Below, in pieces: positions 51,559-60,759 of a stretch of DNA of 64,000 nt. Under the pieces are notes generated by a model. That model searched no databases. It worked only from the letters and a program-made list of their open reading frames with translations, and had not been told where the DNA came from. The stretch is from Hyphomicrobiales bacterium (GTDB lineage: Bacteria; Pseudomonadota; Alphaproteobacteria; Rhizobiales; Rhizobiaceae): NCBI GenBank assembly GCA_900465675.1, contig UBJR01000017.1, forward strand, positions 82,329 to 146,328. The letters are read 5' to 3'. The first letter of the stretch is position 1. Every line of letters starts with the position of its first letter. Both the position numbers and the translations under genes were made by a program.

Positions 51559-52884
51559 TCAGTTGGCCCGAATGTTGACCTCGGCTGCCAAGCCTCCGCC
51601 GTCACGATTGTATATCCGGACGGAACCGCCGATTGCAGCCGCCAGCTGCTGGGCGATGGCCAAGCCGAGCCCTGTGCCGCCAGTCTCGCGATTGCGGGAC
51701 TGCTCCAGCCGGAAAAACGGCTGCATGGCAGCTTCCAGCATGGCATCCGGAATACCGGGACCACGATCCATCACCGTGATGGCAATCTCACCCTCTTTCT
51801 TCCGCTCGACGCTGATTTCGGCGCTACCTGCAAATTTCAACGCATTGTCGATAAAGTTCGTGAGAATGCGGCGAAGGGCATGCGGTTTGGTCGATGCAAT
51901 GCCCTGCACGAGACCGGCAACGCTGACGGCCTTGTCCATGTCCTGATAGTCGTAGGCGATGCTGTCGATAAAGGACGAGAGATCGATGCGCGAAAATTTC
52001 TCGCCATTGCCATGCGCACTGCGGGCGTAGGCGATCCCATCCTGCACGAGCCGCTCGATTTCACCCAGATCACGGACCAGTTTGTCCCTCTCGGGGGAAT
52101 CGTCGGCCATGTCGGCGCGCAGTCGCATCCGCGTGATCGGCGTCTGCAGGTCGTGCGATATCGCCGCAAGGATCTGCACCCGCTCTTCGAGGTAGTGGGA
52201 AATCCTTTCACGCATGGCGTTGAAAGCGCGTGCCGCATGCGCCACTTCACACGGACCCCGCTCGCTGAGCGGTGGTCCCTTCTTGTTGGGATCAAGCGCG
52301 TCGGCGGCGGCCGCGAGCGCAGCCAGCGGGCGGATCGCCTGACGCACGGCGACCCATGTGCAAAGCACCAGGAGCACCATCTGGATGGCAAGGACATATG
52401 GCAACCATGCCGCGAGTGGCATCGGAGGCCGCGGCGTAATATCGATCGTCAAAGGACTTCCGTCGCTCAGTGTCAGATGCGCCTGCAGGCGGCTGATATC
52501 GCCGGGGATGGATTCCATGCGGATCGGATAGGTGCCGCCGATCGCCTCCTGGATTCGACCGCCGATTTCCTTACCCTTGCTAGAATTGTCCGGCACGCCC
52601 TGTAGTCCCGGCCCAAGCTCAAAACGATAGTTGCCGCGGCTTAGTCGGTCGAGCAGGTCGGCGCGCTGATCCGCCGGCAGGCGGTCGAGAACAGCAATTG
52701 AGGTTGCGACGTCGCTTTCCAGTGTGCCAAGCATGACGGCCTTGGCCGACATGGAACGCTCGACGAACAGGACCGTGAACGACAGGCCATAGGCAACAGC
52801 CAGGCCCAGCAACAAAATAACGAAAAGCCGAGCCCGCAGGGTGCTCGGCCAAAATCCGGAGCGAATAGCAACAGCTGCGCTCAT
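51559..52884 (-). CDS. Sensor histidine kinase (EnvZ-like)
   Basis: 441 residues: TM1 (about 19-40), periplasmic loop (about 42-158), TM2 (about 160-181), HAMP (about 180-235), HisKA with H244 in AAISHDLQTPITR, and ATPase boxes NFIDNALKFAG, DRGPGIPD and GGTGLGLAIA. It pairs with the OmpR-type regulator upstream, whose stop overlaps its ATG by 4 bases. The signal is unknown and presumably periplasmic. Confidence 0.92.
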   Translation of the reverse strand: MSAAVAIRSGFWPSTLRARLFVILLLGLAVAYGLSFTVLFVERSMSAKAVMLGTLESDVATSIAVLDRLPADQRADLLDRLSRGNYRFELGPGLQGVPDNSSKGKEIGGRIQEAIGGTYPIRMESIPGDISRLQAHLTLSDGSPLTIDITPRPPMPLAAWLPYVLAIQMVLLVLCTWVAVRQAIRPLAALAAAADALDPNKKGPPLSERGPCEVAHAARAFNAMRERISHYLEERVQILAAISHDLQTPITRMRLRADMADDSPERDKLVRDLGEIERLVQDGIAYARSAHGNGEKFSRIDLSSFIDSIAYDYQDMDKAVSVAGLVQGIASTKPHALRRILTNFIDNALKFAGSAEISVERKKEGEIAITVMDRGPGIPDAMLEAAMQPFFRLEQSRNRETGGTGLGLAIAQQLAAAIGGSVRIYNRDGGGLAAEVNIRAN

Positions 52885-53621
52885 GATCTGGCCTCTTCTA
52901 TCGCCACCGGAACAGCAAAGACATAACCTTCGCTGCGCACCGTCTTGATATAGGTCGGCTCACGCGCATCATCCCCCAGCCGCTGGCGAACGCGGCTAAC
53001 AAGCAGATCGATCGAGCGGTCGAAGAGTTCGGCATCGCGGCCTTGGGTCAGGTTTAACAGCTGATCGCGGTTAAGCACCCGTTGCGGATGATCGATGAAG
53101 ACGCGCAGTAGCCGGTATTCGGCGCCACTCAACGCAATCTCGGTCCCGTCCTTGTCGAGAAGGTGCCTGCCGATCGTGTCGAGGCGCCAGTCGCCGAAAC
53201 GGAGCCACTGTCCGGCCTCCGAAATCTGCAGGTTCGGCGGCAGCGCACGGGTGCGGCGCAGCACAGCTTTAATGCGCGCCAGAAGTTCGCGCGCCGCAAA
53301 CGGTTTCGGCAGATAGTCGTCGGCGCCCATTTCGAGACCGATGATCCTGTCCATTTCGTCGCTACGAGCCGTCAGCATCAAGATCGGCGTCGCCTTGTGC
53401 TTGCCGGCGCGCAACTCGCGGCAAAGCACGAGCCCGTCATCGCCTGGCATCATGACATCGAGCACTATCAGATCGACCGTGTTGCCTTCCAGAAAACTGC
53501 GCATCTGGCGTCCATCGGCCGCGACGGACGTACGAAGTCCGCTTTTCGTCAGATAGCTCGAAACCAACTCGCGGATTTCACGATCGTCATCAACGATCAG
53601 GATGTGGTCGATATGCTCCAT
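52881..53621 (-). CDS. OmpR/PhoB-family response regulator
   Basis: 246 residues: receiver (1-120, D55 in IVLDVMMPGDDG, Lys in YLPKPFAAREL) and winged-helix DNA-binding domain (about 140-240, ALSGAEYRLLRVFI; RSIDLLVSRVRQRLG; KTVRSEGYVF). It is coupled to the EnvZ-like kinase. Likely targets are the neighbouring genes, since a repeated 10-mer lies in the divergent promoter region at 54821-55014. Confidence 0.93.
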   Translation of the reverse strand: MEHIDHILIVDDDREIRELVSSYLTKSGLRTSVAADGRQMRSFLEGNTVDLIVLDVMMPGDDGLVLCRELRAGKHKATPILMLTARSDEMDRIIGLEMGADDYLPKPFAARELLARIKAVLRRTRALPPNLQISEAGQWLRFGDWRLDTIGRHLLDKDGTEIALSGAEYRLLRVFIDHPQRVLNRDQLLNLTQGRDAELFDRSIDLLVSRVRQRLGDDAREPTYIKTVRSEGYVFAVPVAIEEARS

Positions 53622-53740
53622 GATCGAACTTCCGGATCCTTCTATCGGTCAGGCGAATGGCAGACTCGCCGCTTTCTCTTTTGACTCTGAATCGGCAGCC
53701 GCGAAACAGACAATTCTGTTCACGGCTGTCAGGACAGGTT

Positions 53741-54775
53741 TTAGAAACGATCGACGTCCAGAATGGCCTGGGCAAAGGCCTGTGGTGCTTCTTGCGGCAG
53801 ATTGTGGCCGATGCCGCCCGATATGGTGCGATGCTCGTATCTACCGGTGAACTTTTTGGCGTATGCCGCAGGGTCCGGATGCGGCGCGCCGTTGGCGTCG
53901 CCCTCCATGGTGATCGTCGGTACGGTGATGACCGGGAAAGCAGCAAGTTTCTTTTCGAGTTCATCATACTTCCGCTCGCCATCGACGAGGCCAAGCCGCC
54001 AGCGGTAGTTGTGGATGGTTATGGCAACATGGTCGGGGTTTTCGAAGGCCTTGGCCGAGCGATCGAAGGTCGCGTCGTCGAAATCCCACTGCGGCGAGGC
54101 GAGCTTCCAGATCAACTTGGCAAAATCGTGCGTATTCGCGGCATAACCTTCGCGGCCACGCTCGGTGGCGAAATAGAACTGATACCACCACGACAGTTCG
54201 GCCTGCGGCGACAATGGCTTCTTGTTGGCCTCCTGGCTACCGATCAGATAGCCGCTGACAGAAACCAGCGCTTTGCAGCGCTCCGGCCAGATCGCAGCCA
54301 TAATATCGGCAGTGCGCCCGCCCCAATCGTAACCGCCGATGACGGCGCGCTCGACCTTCAGCGCATCCATAAAGGCGATGATATCTGTGGCTATTGCGGC
54401 CTGCTGGCCGTTGCGCGGTGTATCGGCAGAGACGAATTCGGTCGTGCCATAACCACGCAAATAGGGGATCAGCACCCGGTAGCCGGCATCGGCGAGCACG
54501 GGAGCCACATCAACGAAACTGTAGATATCGTAGGGCCAGCCATGCAGCAGCAGCACGACCGAACCATTGGCGGGACCGACCTCGGCGTAGCCTACATTGA
54601 GCTCGCCGGCCTTGATCTGCTTCAACGCCGCGAAAGATGCATGCGAACCGGCCTTGACGGCCGGTGCGGCTGCCTTGGCGGCAGCAGCGCTGCTCAGGCC
54701 GAATTCGACCGCTGCCATTGTCATTGCGGCAAGACCAAAGAAGTGACGGCGCTGAAGATTGATTTCGCTGGACAT
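53741..54775 (-). CDS. Tat-exported epoxide-hydrolase-like alpha/beta hydrolase
   Basis: 344 residues. The Tat-type signal has RRHFFG followed by a hydrophobic stretch ending SSAAAAKAA (about 9-36). The alpha/beta-hydrolase domain has HGWPYD (oxyanion) and a nucleophile-elbow Asp in GGYDWGGR, as in epoxide hydrolases and haloalkane dehalogenases, with a C-terminal His in GGIGHNLPQE. The periplasmic substrate is unknown. It is divergent from the DipZ-like gene across a 318-base region with three copies of CGGGATACAT. Confidence 0.82.
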   Translation of the reverse strand: MSSEINLQRRHFFGLAAMTMAAVEFGLSSAAAAKAAAPAVKAGSHASFAALKQIKAGELNVGYAEVGPANGSVVLLLHGWPYDIYSFVDVAPVLADAGYRVLIPYLRGYGTTEFVSADTPRNGQQAAIATDIIAFMDALKVERAVIGGYDWGGRTADIMAAIWPERCKALVSVSGYLIGSQEANKKPLSPQAELSWWYQFYFATERGREGYAANTHDFAKLIWKLASPQWDFDDATFDRSAKAFENPDHVAITIHNYRWRLGLVDGERKYDELEKKLAAFPVITVPTITMEGDANGAPHPDPAAYAKKFTGRYEHRTISGGIGHNLPQEAPQAFAQAILDVDRF

Positions 54776-54820
54776 TGTCTCTCTCCGTTTCGAGTTAGTG
54801 ACATGGAGAAAACAACCGGC

Positions 54821-55014
54821 ATGTATCCCGAGTGTTTCCGATATCCGCTATTATTGCGTCCGGATGTAGCCTCCGGCCTGCGGGATACATTCTGATACAG
54901 TTGGCTGCCTCCTCAAACGGAATCTGCTCCATCTGCTTCAGCAGGGCTGCAGACAGGCGCTCTTCCTACACTTCGGTACATATTGCCTCCGAACCGGACA
55001 CATCCGGGATACAT
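54821..55014. promoter_or_regulatory. Three copies of CGGGATACAT in a divergent promoter region
   Basis: Exact copies at 54881-54890 and 55005-55014 (plus strand) and an inverted copy at 54821-54830, within 200 bases between the Tat-hydrolase gene and the dipZ-like gene. It is a candidate operator set, possibly for the adjacent OmpR-type regulator. The rest of this 318-base gap shows no gene. Confidence 0.5.
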
Positions 55015-55093
55015 CGCCTCGATCAGATTGGCGCAGTTGCTGGTCGGGCCACATCGCCGTCCAGTGCCCGATCACCCGGTTTCAAAGGAAACG

Positions 55094-56872
55094 ATGATGA
55101 CACTTCTTATCATTGCCTACCTCGGAGGGGTGCTGACCATATTCAGTCCCTGTATCCTCCCCATCCTGCCTTTCGTCTTTGCCCGCGCCGGGCAGCCTTT
55201 CGTGCGCAGTACGCTGCCGATGCTGATCGGTATGGCCACCACCTTTGCGTTTGTGGCGACCCTTGCAGCCGTCGGCGGAAGCTGGGCAATCAATGCCAAT
55301 GAATATGGTCGCCTCGCCGCGCTCATCCTGCTTGCGATCTTAGGCTTAAGCCTGATTTCGCCGCGTATCGCCAGCTTGATGACCCAACCGGTCGTCGGTT
55401 TTGGCAACCGCCTGCTAAACGCTTCCGGCAAGCCCGGTGCTGCGCCGACCGCCGCAAGCGCGCTGATCCTCGGCGTCGCGACCGGGCTTCTCTGGGCGCC
55501 TTGCGCTGGCCCGATTCTCGGTCTCGTGCTGACTGGTGCTGCCCTCCAGGGCGCCAATCTGCAGACAAGTATCCTGCTGCTCGCCTACGCAACCGGCGCC
55601 GCCACTTCGCTGGCAATCGCGCTTTCCGTCGGTGGAAAAATCTTTGCCGGATTGAAGAAATCGCTCGTTGTCAGCGAACGGATACGCCAGGGCCTGGGCG
55701 CCGCCGTCATCGCCGGTGTCGCCGTCATCGCACTTGGCCTCGACACGGGGCTGCTTTCGCGGCTCTCCTATGCCAGCAACGCGTCTTTTGAACAAGCGGT
55801 CCTGGACAGGCTGAATGTTGAGCCGACCGATGGCATTCCGCCGGAGGTTGCGAGCAACGACAAGTCGATCGGTCTTACCGATGCGACCAAACCGTTCCGC
55901 AGTGACTTGCCTGTTGAAGGCCCCGCACCCTCACTGGATGGCGCCGTCGAATGGCTGAACTCGCCGCCGCTCACGACGGAGCAGCTTCGCGGCAAGGTCG
56001 TGCTCGTCGATTTCTGGACCTATTCCTGCATCAACTGCATCCGCACCACGCCGTACGTTCGGGCCTGGGCCGACAAGTACAAGGACCAGGGTCTGGTCGT
56101 CATCGGTGTGCATGCACCGGAATTCGCCTTCGAGAAGAAGATCGACAACGTCAAAAAGGCTGTCGGTGATTTCCAGATCAACTATCCGGTCGCAATCGAC
56201 AACGACTACAGAATCTGGCGCGCATTCGCCAACAGCTATTGGCCGGCTCACTACCTGATCGATGCCAAGGGCCAGATCCGGTACCATCACTTCGGCGAAG
56301 GCAATTACGGCCCGACCGAACAGGCAATCCAGGGCCTGCTGCACGAGGCTGGCAGTGAAATGGCCGAAAGCGCGCCGGTTGCACCTGACGCAAAAGGTGT
56401 GGAGGCCAGTGCGGACCTGAAACATGTCCGCTCGGGTGAAACCTACATCGGTTATCAACAGGCCACCAGCTTTGCCTCGAACGAGAGCATGCGTGCGGAT
56501 GCCAGCAGGGACTATTCGGTCACCGAACCAGGTCTCAACCAGTGGGGCCTTTCCGGTAAATGGACCGTCGGCGCCGAAGAGGCGACCCTCGATCGGGCGG
56601 GCGGCAGTATCACCTATCATTTCAGCGCCCGCGACCTGCACCTCGTGCTCGGCCCAGGGGCAGATGGAAAGCCGGTCCGATTTCGAGTGACGGTCGACGG
56701 CAAGGCGCCCGAAGCCAACCGCGGCAGCGATATCGATGCGGATGGAAATGGCACGGTAACCACGACGAAGCTCTACCAACTGGTGCGCCAGACCGGCGAA
56801 GTGGACGCGCGCACCTTCGAGATCCGCTTCCTCGACCCCGGCGTCCAAGCCTACGCCTTCACCTTCGGTTGA
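55094..56872 (+). CDS. DipZ-like fusion: CcdA membrane domain + thioredoxin-like domain
   Basis: 592 residues from ATG 55094 (AAGGA upstream); the ORF extends to 54983 without a good start. The N-terminal CcdA-type electron-transfer membrane domain (about 1-230) has FSPCILPILPF and LWAPCAGPILG cysteines. A periplasmic TlpA/thioredoxin-like domain (about 280-430) has active site YSCINCIR, and a C-terminal beta-sandwich (about 450-592) follows, as in DipZ. It carries reducing power across the inner membrane to periplasmic thiols. Downstream secreted enzymes may be clients. Confidence 0.88.
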   Translation: MMTLLIIAYLGGVLTIFSPCILPILPFVFARAGQPFVRSTLPMLIGMATTFAFVATLAAVGGSWAINANEYGRLAALILLAILGLSLISPRIASLMTQPVVGFGNRLLNASGKPGAAPTAASALILGVATGLLWAPCAGPILGLVLTGAALQGANLQTSILLLAYATGAATSLAIALSVGGKIFAGLKKSLVVSERIRQGLGAAVIAGVAVIALGLDTGLLSRLSYASNASFEQAVLDRLNVEPTDGIPPEVASNDKSIGLTDATKPFRSDLPVEGPAPSLDGAVEWLNSPPLTTEQLRGKVVLVDFWTYSCINCIRTTPYVRAWADKYKDQGLVVIGVHAPEFAFEKKIDNVKKAVGDFQINYPVAIDNDYRIWRAFANSYWPAHYLIDAKGQIRYHHFGEGNYGPTEQAIQGLLHEAGSEMAESAPVAPDAKGVEASADLKHVRSGETYIGYQQATSFASNESMRADASRDYSVTEPGLNQWGLSGKWTVGAEEATLDRAGGSITYHFSARDLHLVLGPGADGKPVRFRVTVDGKAPEANRGSDIDADGNGTVTTTKLYQLVRQTGEVDARTFEIRFLDPGVQAYAFTFG

Positions 56873-56908
56873 ATCCCTCACCTAACCTAAAAAGACAGGA
56901 GCACCACC

Positions 56909-57670
56909 ATGAAACGCAACTATCTCTCCACCCTCGCCCTTGCTTTCGTCACCAGCGCCATTGCCTTTGTGGCCCAAGCGGCCGAAGTGAAGAACATCGT
57001 CATCGTCCACGGCGCTCTCGCCGATGGTTCTGGCTGGCGCCAAGCAACCGAAATCCTCGAAAGGCGCGGCTTCAATGTCACGATCGTGCAGGAGCCGATC
57101 ACTTCGCTCGCCGACGATGTCGCCGCAACCAACCGGGTCCTCGACCTCCAAGACGGCCCGACACTGCTCGTCGGCCACAGCTATGGCGGTATGGTCATCA
57201 CCGAAGCCGGCAACAGCCCTCATGTCGCGGGTCTCGTCTATATCGCGGCCTTCCAGCCGGACAGGGGCGAAAGCCTTATCAGTCTCGCGAGCTCCAAGCC
57301 GGCCGGCGGTATGAATATCCGCGAGACGAAGGACGGCAAATATCTCTTTCTCGATCCAGCCGCCTTCGCCAACGACTTCGCTGCCGACCTGCCGAAGGAC
57401 GAGGCCGCCTTCCTGGCAAAATCACAGGTCTTCGCATCCAGGGACGCCTTCTCCGCAAAGGTCGGCGATCCCGCATGGAAGACCAAGAAAAGCTGGACGG
57501 TTGTCGCCACCCAAGACCGCTCGATCAATCCTGATCTCGAACGGGACATGGCAAAGCGCGCCGGAAGCCATGTGACGGAGATCCAGGCAAGCCATGCCGT
57601 GTTCGCATCGCAGCCTGAAAAGGTTGCCGAGGTTATCGAAGCCGCGGCGCGGCAGATTGGCGGCCAATGA
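56909..57670 (+). CDS. Secreted alpha/beta hydrolase
   Basis: 253 residues: signal peptide (about 1-24, ending FVAQAAE), then a small alpha/beta-hydrolase with IVHGALADGSGW, nucleophile Ser in VGHSYGGMV, and a closing His in ASHAVFASQPE. It resembles the EstC/pyrethroid-hydrolase-like group that is often annotated as plain hydrolase. It lies 36 bases after the dipZ-like gene and is probably in the same operon. Substrate unknown. Confidence 0.83.
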   Translation: MKRNYLSTLALAFVTSAIAFVAQAAEVKNIVIVHGALADGSGWRQATEILERRGFNVTIVQEPITSLADDVAATNRVLDLQDGPTLLVGHSYGGMVITEAGNSPHVAGLVYIAAFQPDRGESLISLASSKPAGGMNIRETKDGKYLFLDPAAFANDFAADLPKDEAAFLAKSQVFASRDAFSAKVGDPAWKTKKSWTVVATQDRSINPDLERDMAKRAGSHVTEIQASHAVFASQPEKVAEVIEAAARQIGGQ

Positions 57671-57724
57671 GCAACAGCACTCGCGACATCCTCAACCTTC
57701 AACATAATTAAAAAGGAGATAGCC

Positions 57725-58123
57725 ATGAAAAAATCACCTGCAACGGTCGCCGTCCTATTGTTCGCAATCATTGGAGCGGCATCATCGCCTGCGTTCGCCG
57801 TAGAGCCCTTGCGACGCACCGATCTTATTAAAAACGACATCGATGTGCCTGGCCACGAGGTCGTGCAGGTTCGTGTCGATTTCTCGCCCGGGGTGTTGGC
57901 CGCCAGGCATTCCCATCCCGGTGAAGAAATTGCTTTTGTGATTGAAGGAACTCTCGAATACACATTAGACGGGCGCGCGCCGGTCATCCTCTCTGCCGGT
58001 CAGTCGCTATTCATCCCGACCGGCGTTGTACATTCAGCTCGAAACGTCGGCACCGGCAAAGCATCAGAGCTCGCAACCTATATTGTGGAAGACGGAAAGA
58101 CCCTTGTGGTTCAGTCAAAGTGA
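57725..58123 (+). CDS. Secreted cupin protein
   Basis: 132 residues, with signal peptide (about 1-25, ending SPAFAVEP) and AAGGAG upstream. One cupin barrel: motif 1 HSHPGEEIAFVIEG (metal ligands His, His, Glu) and motif 2 around PTGVVHSARNVG. It binds a metal ion in the periplasm. The function could be a dioxygenase-like or sugar-binding role. It is the third secreted product of the dipZ-like unit and is followed by a hairpin. Confidence 0.82.
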   Translation: MKKSPATVAVLLFAIIGAASSPAFAVEPLRRTDLIKNDIDVPGHEVVQVRVDFSPGVLAARHSHPGEEIAFVIEGTLEYTLDGRAPVILSAGQSLFIPTGVVHSARNVGTGKASELATYIVEDGKTLVVQSK

Positions 58124-58446
58124 GAAGCTGCGCCGAATGCGCGGGAGCTTTGGCTTCCCGCGCATTCGACGAGATGCGTTGGCTATGTCCGGCAGTTTCA
58201 GGAAGCGAACAGTCGTTCACCCACTTGCAGTACCTGTTTCTGCGACAAAAGCGAATATCGGGTATGCCGACATTCACTCGTACGCGTAATCGCACCAATC
58301 TCCACGACTTGCTGAAGGTCACTTGTCGCTAAGCGCGGCCTGGTCTAACGGTCAGACGGGGCGCGGGCTTTTCGGCATTTCGTTGGGAATACGCCCCATG
58401 GCGACTCCTCTGATGGCCTGAAGAGATCGCGAAGTCTTTGGATCAA
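58124..58446. other. Convergent intergenic region, hairpin only
   Basis: About 320 bases between the cupin and SDR stops. A 13-bp stem (58134-58146 and 58156-58168) with a 9-base loop lies 10 bases after the cupin stop and is the likely end of that transcript, though no T-run follows. No supported ORF in the remainder. Confidence 0.5.
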
Positions 58447-59220
58447 TTAGATCCGGGCGCCACCCGTGGCATCAATGATCTGCCCGGTCGTCCAGCGGGC
58501 ATCGTTCGATGCAAGGAAAGCGATCACATCTGCAATGTCGTCAGGACGGCCGACACGCGAGAAGACCGACAGTGCCTCGGCGCCGGCGCGGGCATCCGGC
58601 GACGCCAGCCATTCGGCATTCATGTCCGTTTCGGTAACCCCTGGCATGACCGCATTGACGGTGATCCCGCGGACCGCGAAGTCGGGCGCCAGTGCGAGCG
58701 TCAGGGTCTCCAGCGCGCCTTTGGAAGCAGCATAGGCCGGGTGGGTGGGTGCTGCGATCCGGGTGAACCCTGTGGAGACGTTGATGATGCGGCCATTGTT
58801 GCGAATATGATCGGCTACCGCCTGGATCAGGAAGAATGGCGCCTTGTAGTTGATAGTCATCACCTCGTCGAAGACAACCTCGCTAGTCTGTTTCAACGGG
58901 ACCGCAGGCGCAATGCCCGCATTGTTGACTAGAATATCGAGCCCGACCGATCCCGTTTGCGCACGCGCCGCGTCGCTGAACTGTGTCCAGAGGCTGTCGG
59001 CCGCCTCCTTGCCCTGGAGCAGATCAGCCTTTACCGCGACGGCCTTGACGCCCAGTTCCTCGATTTCCCGCACGGTGGCTTTGGCCGCATCCGGATTGGC
59101 GGTGTAGTGCACACCGATCAGCGCGGCACCTTCCTTTGCAAAAGCGAGCGCGACCGCCCGTCCGATCCCCCGTGAGCTTCCGGTGATAAGCGCAATCTTG
59201 TCTGCGAGTTTCCTGGACAT
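58447..59220 (-). CDS. Short-chain dehydrogenase/reductase
   Basis: 257 residues, classical SDR: NAD(P)-binding TGSSRGIGRAVAL (14-26), NNAG, catalytic Ser in INVSTGF and YAASK. Tail RWTTGQIIDATGG is typical. Divergent from a TetR gene with operator-like sites between, so it is probably the regulated target. Substrate unknown. Confidence 0.9.
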   Translation of the reverse strand: MSRKLADKIALITGSSRGIGRAVALAFAKEGAALIGVHYTANPDAAKATVREIEELGVKAVAVKADLLQGKEAADSLWTQFSDAARAQTGSVGLDILVNNAGIAPAVPLKQTSEVVFDEVMTINYKAPFFLIQAVADHIRNNGRIINVSTGFTRIAAPTHPAYAASKGALETLTLALAPDFAVRGITVNAVMPGVTETDMNAEWLASPDARAGAEALSVFSRVGRPDDIADVIAFLASNDARWTTGQIIDATGGARI

Positions 59221-59239
59221 GATCTACTCCGTTGCCAAT

Positions 59240-59310
59240 TAAAATAGTGATCGCTATATTAAGGGTGGAAACATATCTGTCAACAATTAAATAGGGACCA
59301 CTATTTTAAT
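59240..59310. promoter_or_regulatory. Two TetR-type operator candidates
   Basis: Two imperfect palindromes of related sequence, AATAGTGATCGCTAT (within 59240-59261) and AAATAGGGACCACTATTT (within 59286-59308), sharing the pattern ATAGxGAxCxCTAT. The second abuts the TetR ATG, and the first lies upstream of the SDR. They suit autoregulation and control of the divergent SDR gene. Confidence 0.6.
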
Positions 59311-59941
59311 GGAGCCGGTTCGTAAACGAGGAAGGCCCCGCGTGCTCGATCGCGACACCGGGCTCGACATCGCGGCACGCCTGTTCTGGGAACGAGGCTA
59401 CGAAGGGACGTCGACCGCCGACCTGACCAAAGCAATGGGGATCAACCCGCCGACGCTCTATTCAACCTTCGGTTCGAAAGAGGAATTGTATCGACAGGCG
59501 CTGGATTTCAGCATCGCCCGCGAAAGCGGTTGCCGAGGGGAAATCCTGGCATCCGCCCTGCCCGCTTATGAGGCACTCGGTCGCTACCTTTACAATATTG
59601 CCGATGGCGATACCCAGCCGGACAAGCCCGCGGGCTGCATGGTCTCCACCGCAGTTCTGCAGCATGCGGAAGAAAATGCCTCGGTCGCTCGAATGACGGC
59701 AGCCCTTCGAGAGGCATCGATGCAGGTTCTAAAAGCCCGCTTCGATCGCGCCGTCAGCGAGGGCGAACTGCCAGCCGGGACTGATACCGACACGCTGGCA
59801 CGCTTCTATGGAGCGATCATTCAGGGCATGTCGGCCCAAGCCTGCGATGGTGCTTGCAACGCGCTTCTGAAACGGCTGATCGACGTCGCCCTGACAGCCT
59901 GGCCCGGGAAACGCACGACCGTCACCGGAAGCTTGGATTGA
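59309..59941 (+). CDS. TetR-family transcriptional regulator
   Basis: 210 residues: basic N-terminus RKRGRPR, helix-turn-helix (about 15-55: TGLDIAARLFWERGYEGTST; MGINPPTLYSTFGSKEELY) and a ligand-binding helical domain. The ATG lies immediately after an operator-like palindrome with no ribosome site, so translation may be leaderless. No alternative start with a ribosome site is seen. It overlaps the next gene by 4 bases. Confidence 0.88.
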   Translation: MEPVRKRGRPRVLDRDTGLDIAARLFWERGYEGTSTADLTKAMGINPPTLYSTFGSKEELYRQALDFSIARESGCRGEILASALPAYEALGRYLYNIADGDTQPDKPAGCMVSTAVLQHAEENASVARMTAALREASMQVLKARFDRAVSEGELPAGTDTDTLARFYGAIIQGMSAQACDGACNALLKRLIDVALTAWPGKRTTVTGSLD

Positions 59942-60462
59942 AGACCCGTCAGCCACTTATTGTCACCGCGAGGATAGCCGAGAGGGATATCGAGCCGTTC
60001 GATCGCCTTCGGCAGAGGCATTTTCCCCCGGACCGCAATGTTCTCGGCGCGCATCTGACAGTGTTTCACAGGCTGCCAGGCGAGTATCGTGACAGGATCT
60101 GTAAAACGCTTACTAACGTTGCGGCACAGGCGAGAGTAACGACAGCGACGGTCAGCAGCCTCCGACACCTCGGCGCAGGCGTCGCCTTCATCGTCACATG
60201 CCCAGAGTTGGAGGACATCCGAGCAGGACTGAAGGCCGAGTTCGTCGCGTGGCTGGGCTCGCAGGACGTTCAGACCTGGCGGCCGCATATCACAATCCAG
60301 AATAAGGCGCCGAGAGCAACCGCCGACGCGCTCTATCGCGACCTGACCACGAGCTTAGAACCCCACACCATTGAAATCCTCGGCCTCGATCTGTGGAACT
60401 ATCTTGGGGGGCCGTGGGAGCATTTGAAATTTTTGCCTTTCGACACGCGGCCTTTGGGATGA
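59938..60462 (+). CDS. 2'-5' RNA ligase-like (2H phosphoesterase) protein
   Basis: 174 residues from a TTG overlapping the TetR stop, with GGAAG 7 bases upstream. Two HxTx motifs, HLTVFH and HITIQN, are separated by about 80 residues, as in 2H phosphoesterases. These act on cyclic or 2'-5' phosphodiester bonds of RNA or nucleotides. Coupling to a TetR gene is unusual, and the biological substrate is not predictable. Confidence 0.78.
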   Translation: MKTRQPLIVTARIAERDIEPFDRLRQRHFPPDRNVLGAHLTVFHRLPGEYRDRICKTLTNVAAQARVTTATVSSLRHLGAGVAFIVTCPELEDIRAGLKAEFVAWLGSQDVQTWRPHITIQNKAPRATADALYRDLTTSLEPHTIEILGLDLWNYLGGPWEHLKFLPFDTRPLG

Positions 60463-60759
60463 GGGCAAAACGGAATATTGCCAATCATGCCCGGAACCGG
60501 GCGAAAAACTCTTAAATGTCAGGTGGGCGAATGGCTCTCCGGCTTCAGTCAACGCGACCGGAATCACTGGTCCCTCGGGCATGTGGGCATCACGGAAGCG
60601 ATCGCGTCAACCGAGTGGCTCAAGTGTTCTAAGCTCCTCTTGAAGGATGTGAACCTTCAACCCGTGCTTCCTTGACAAAACTTGGGTGGGGGTTAGGTTC
60701 GAAACGCTCGAAATCCCGAGTTATTTGAGACACGCTAGACAGGGTAACCAGAGGGAACC

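Noticed and set aside
53657..54895. Long plus-strand ORF opposite the Tat hydrolase
   Set aside because: The minus strand has signal peptide, nucleophile elbow and oxyanion motifs. The plus frame is its complement.
60640..60660. Inverted repeat TTGAAGG-N7-CCTTCAA as a MerR-type operator
   Set aside because: Only 7-bp arms, no MerR gene nearby and about 100 bases from the next start. Too weak to list.
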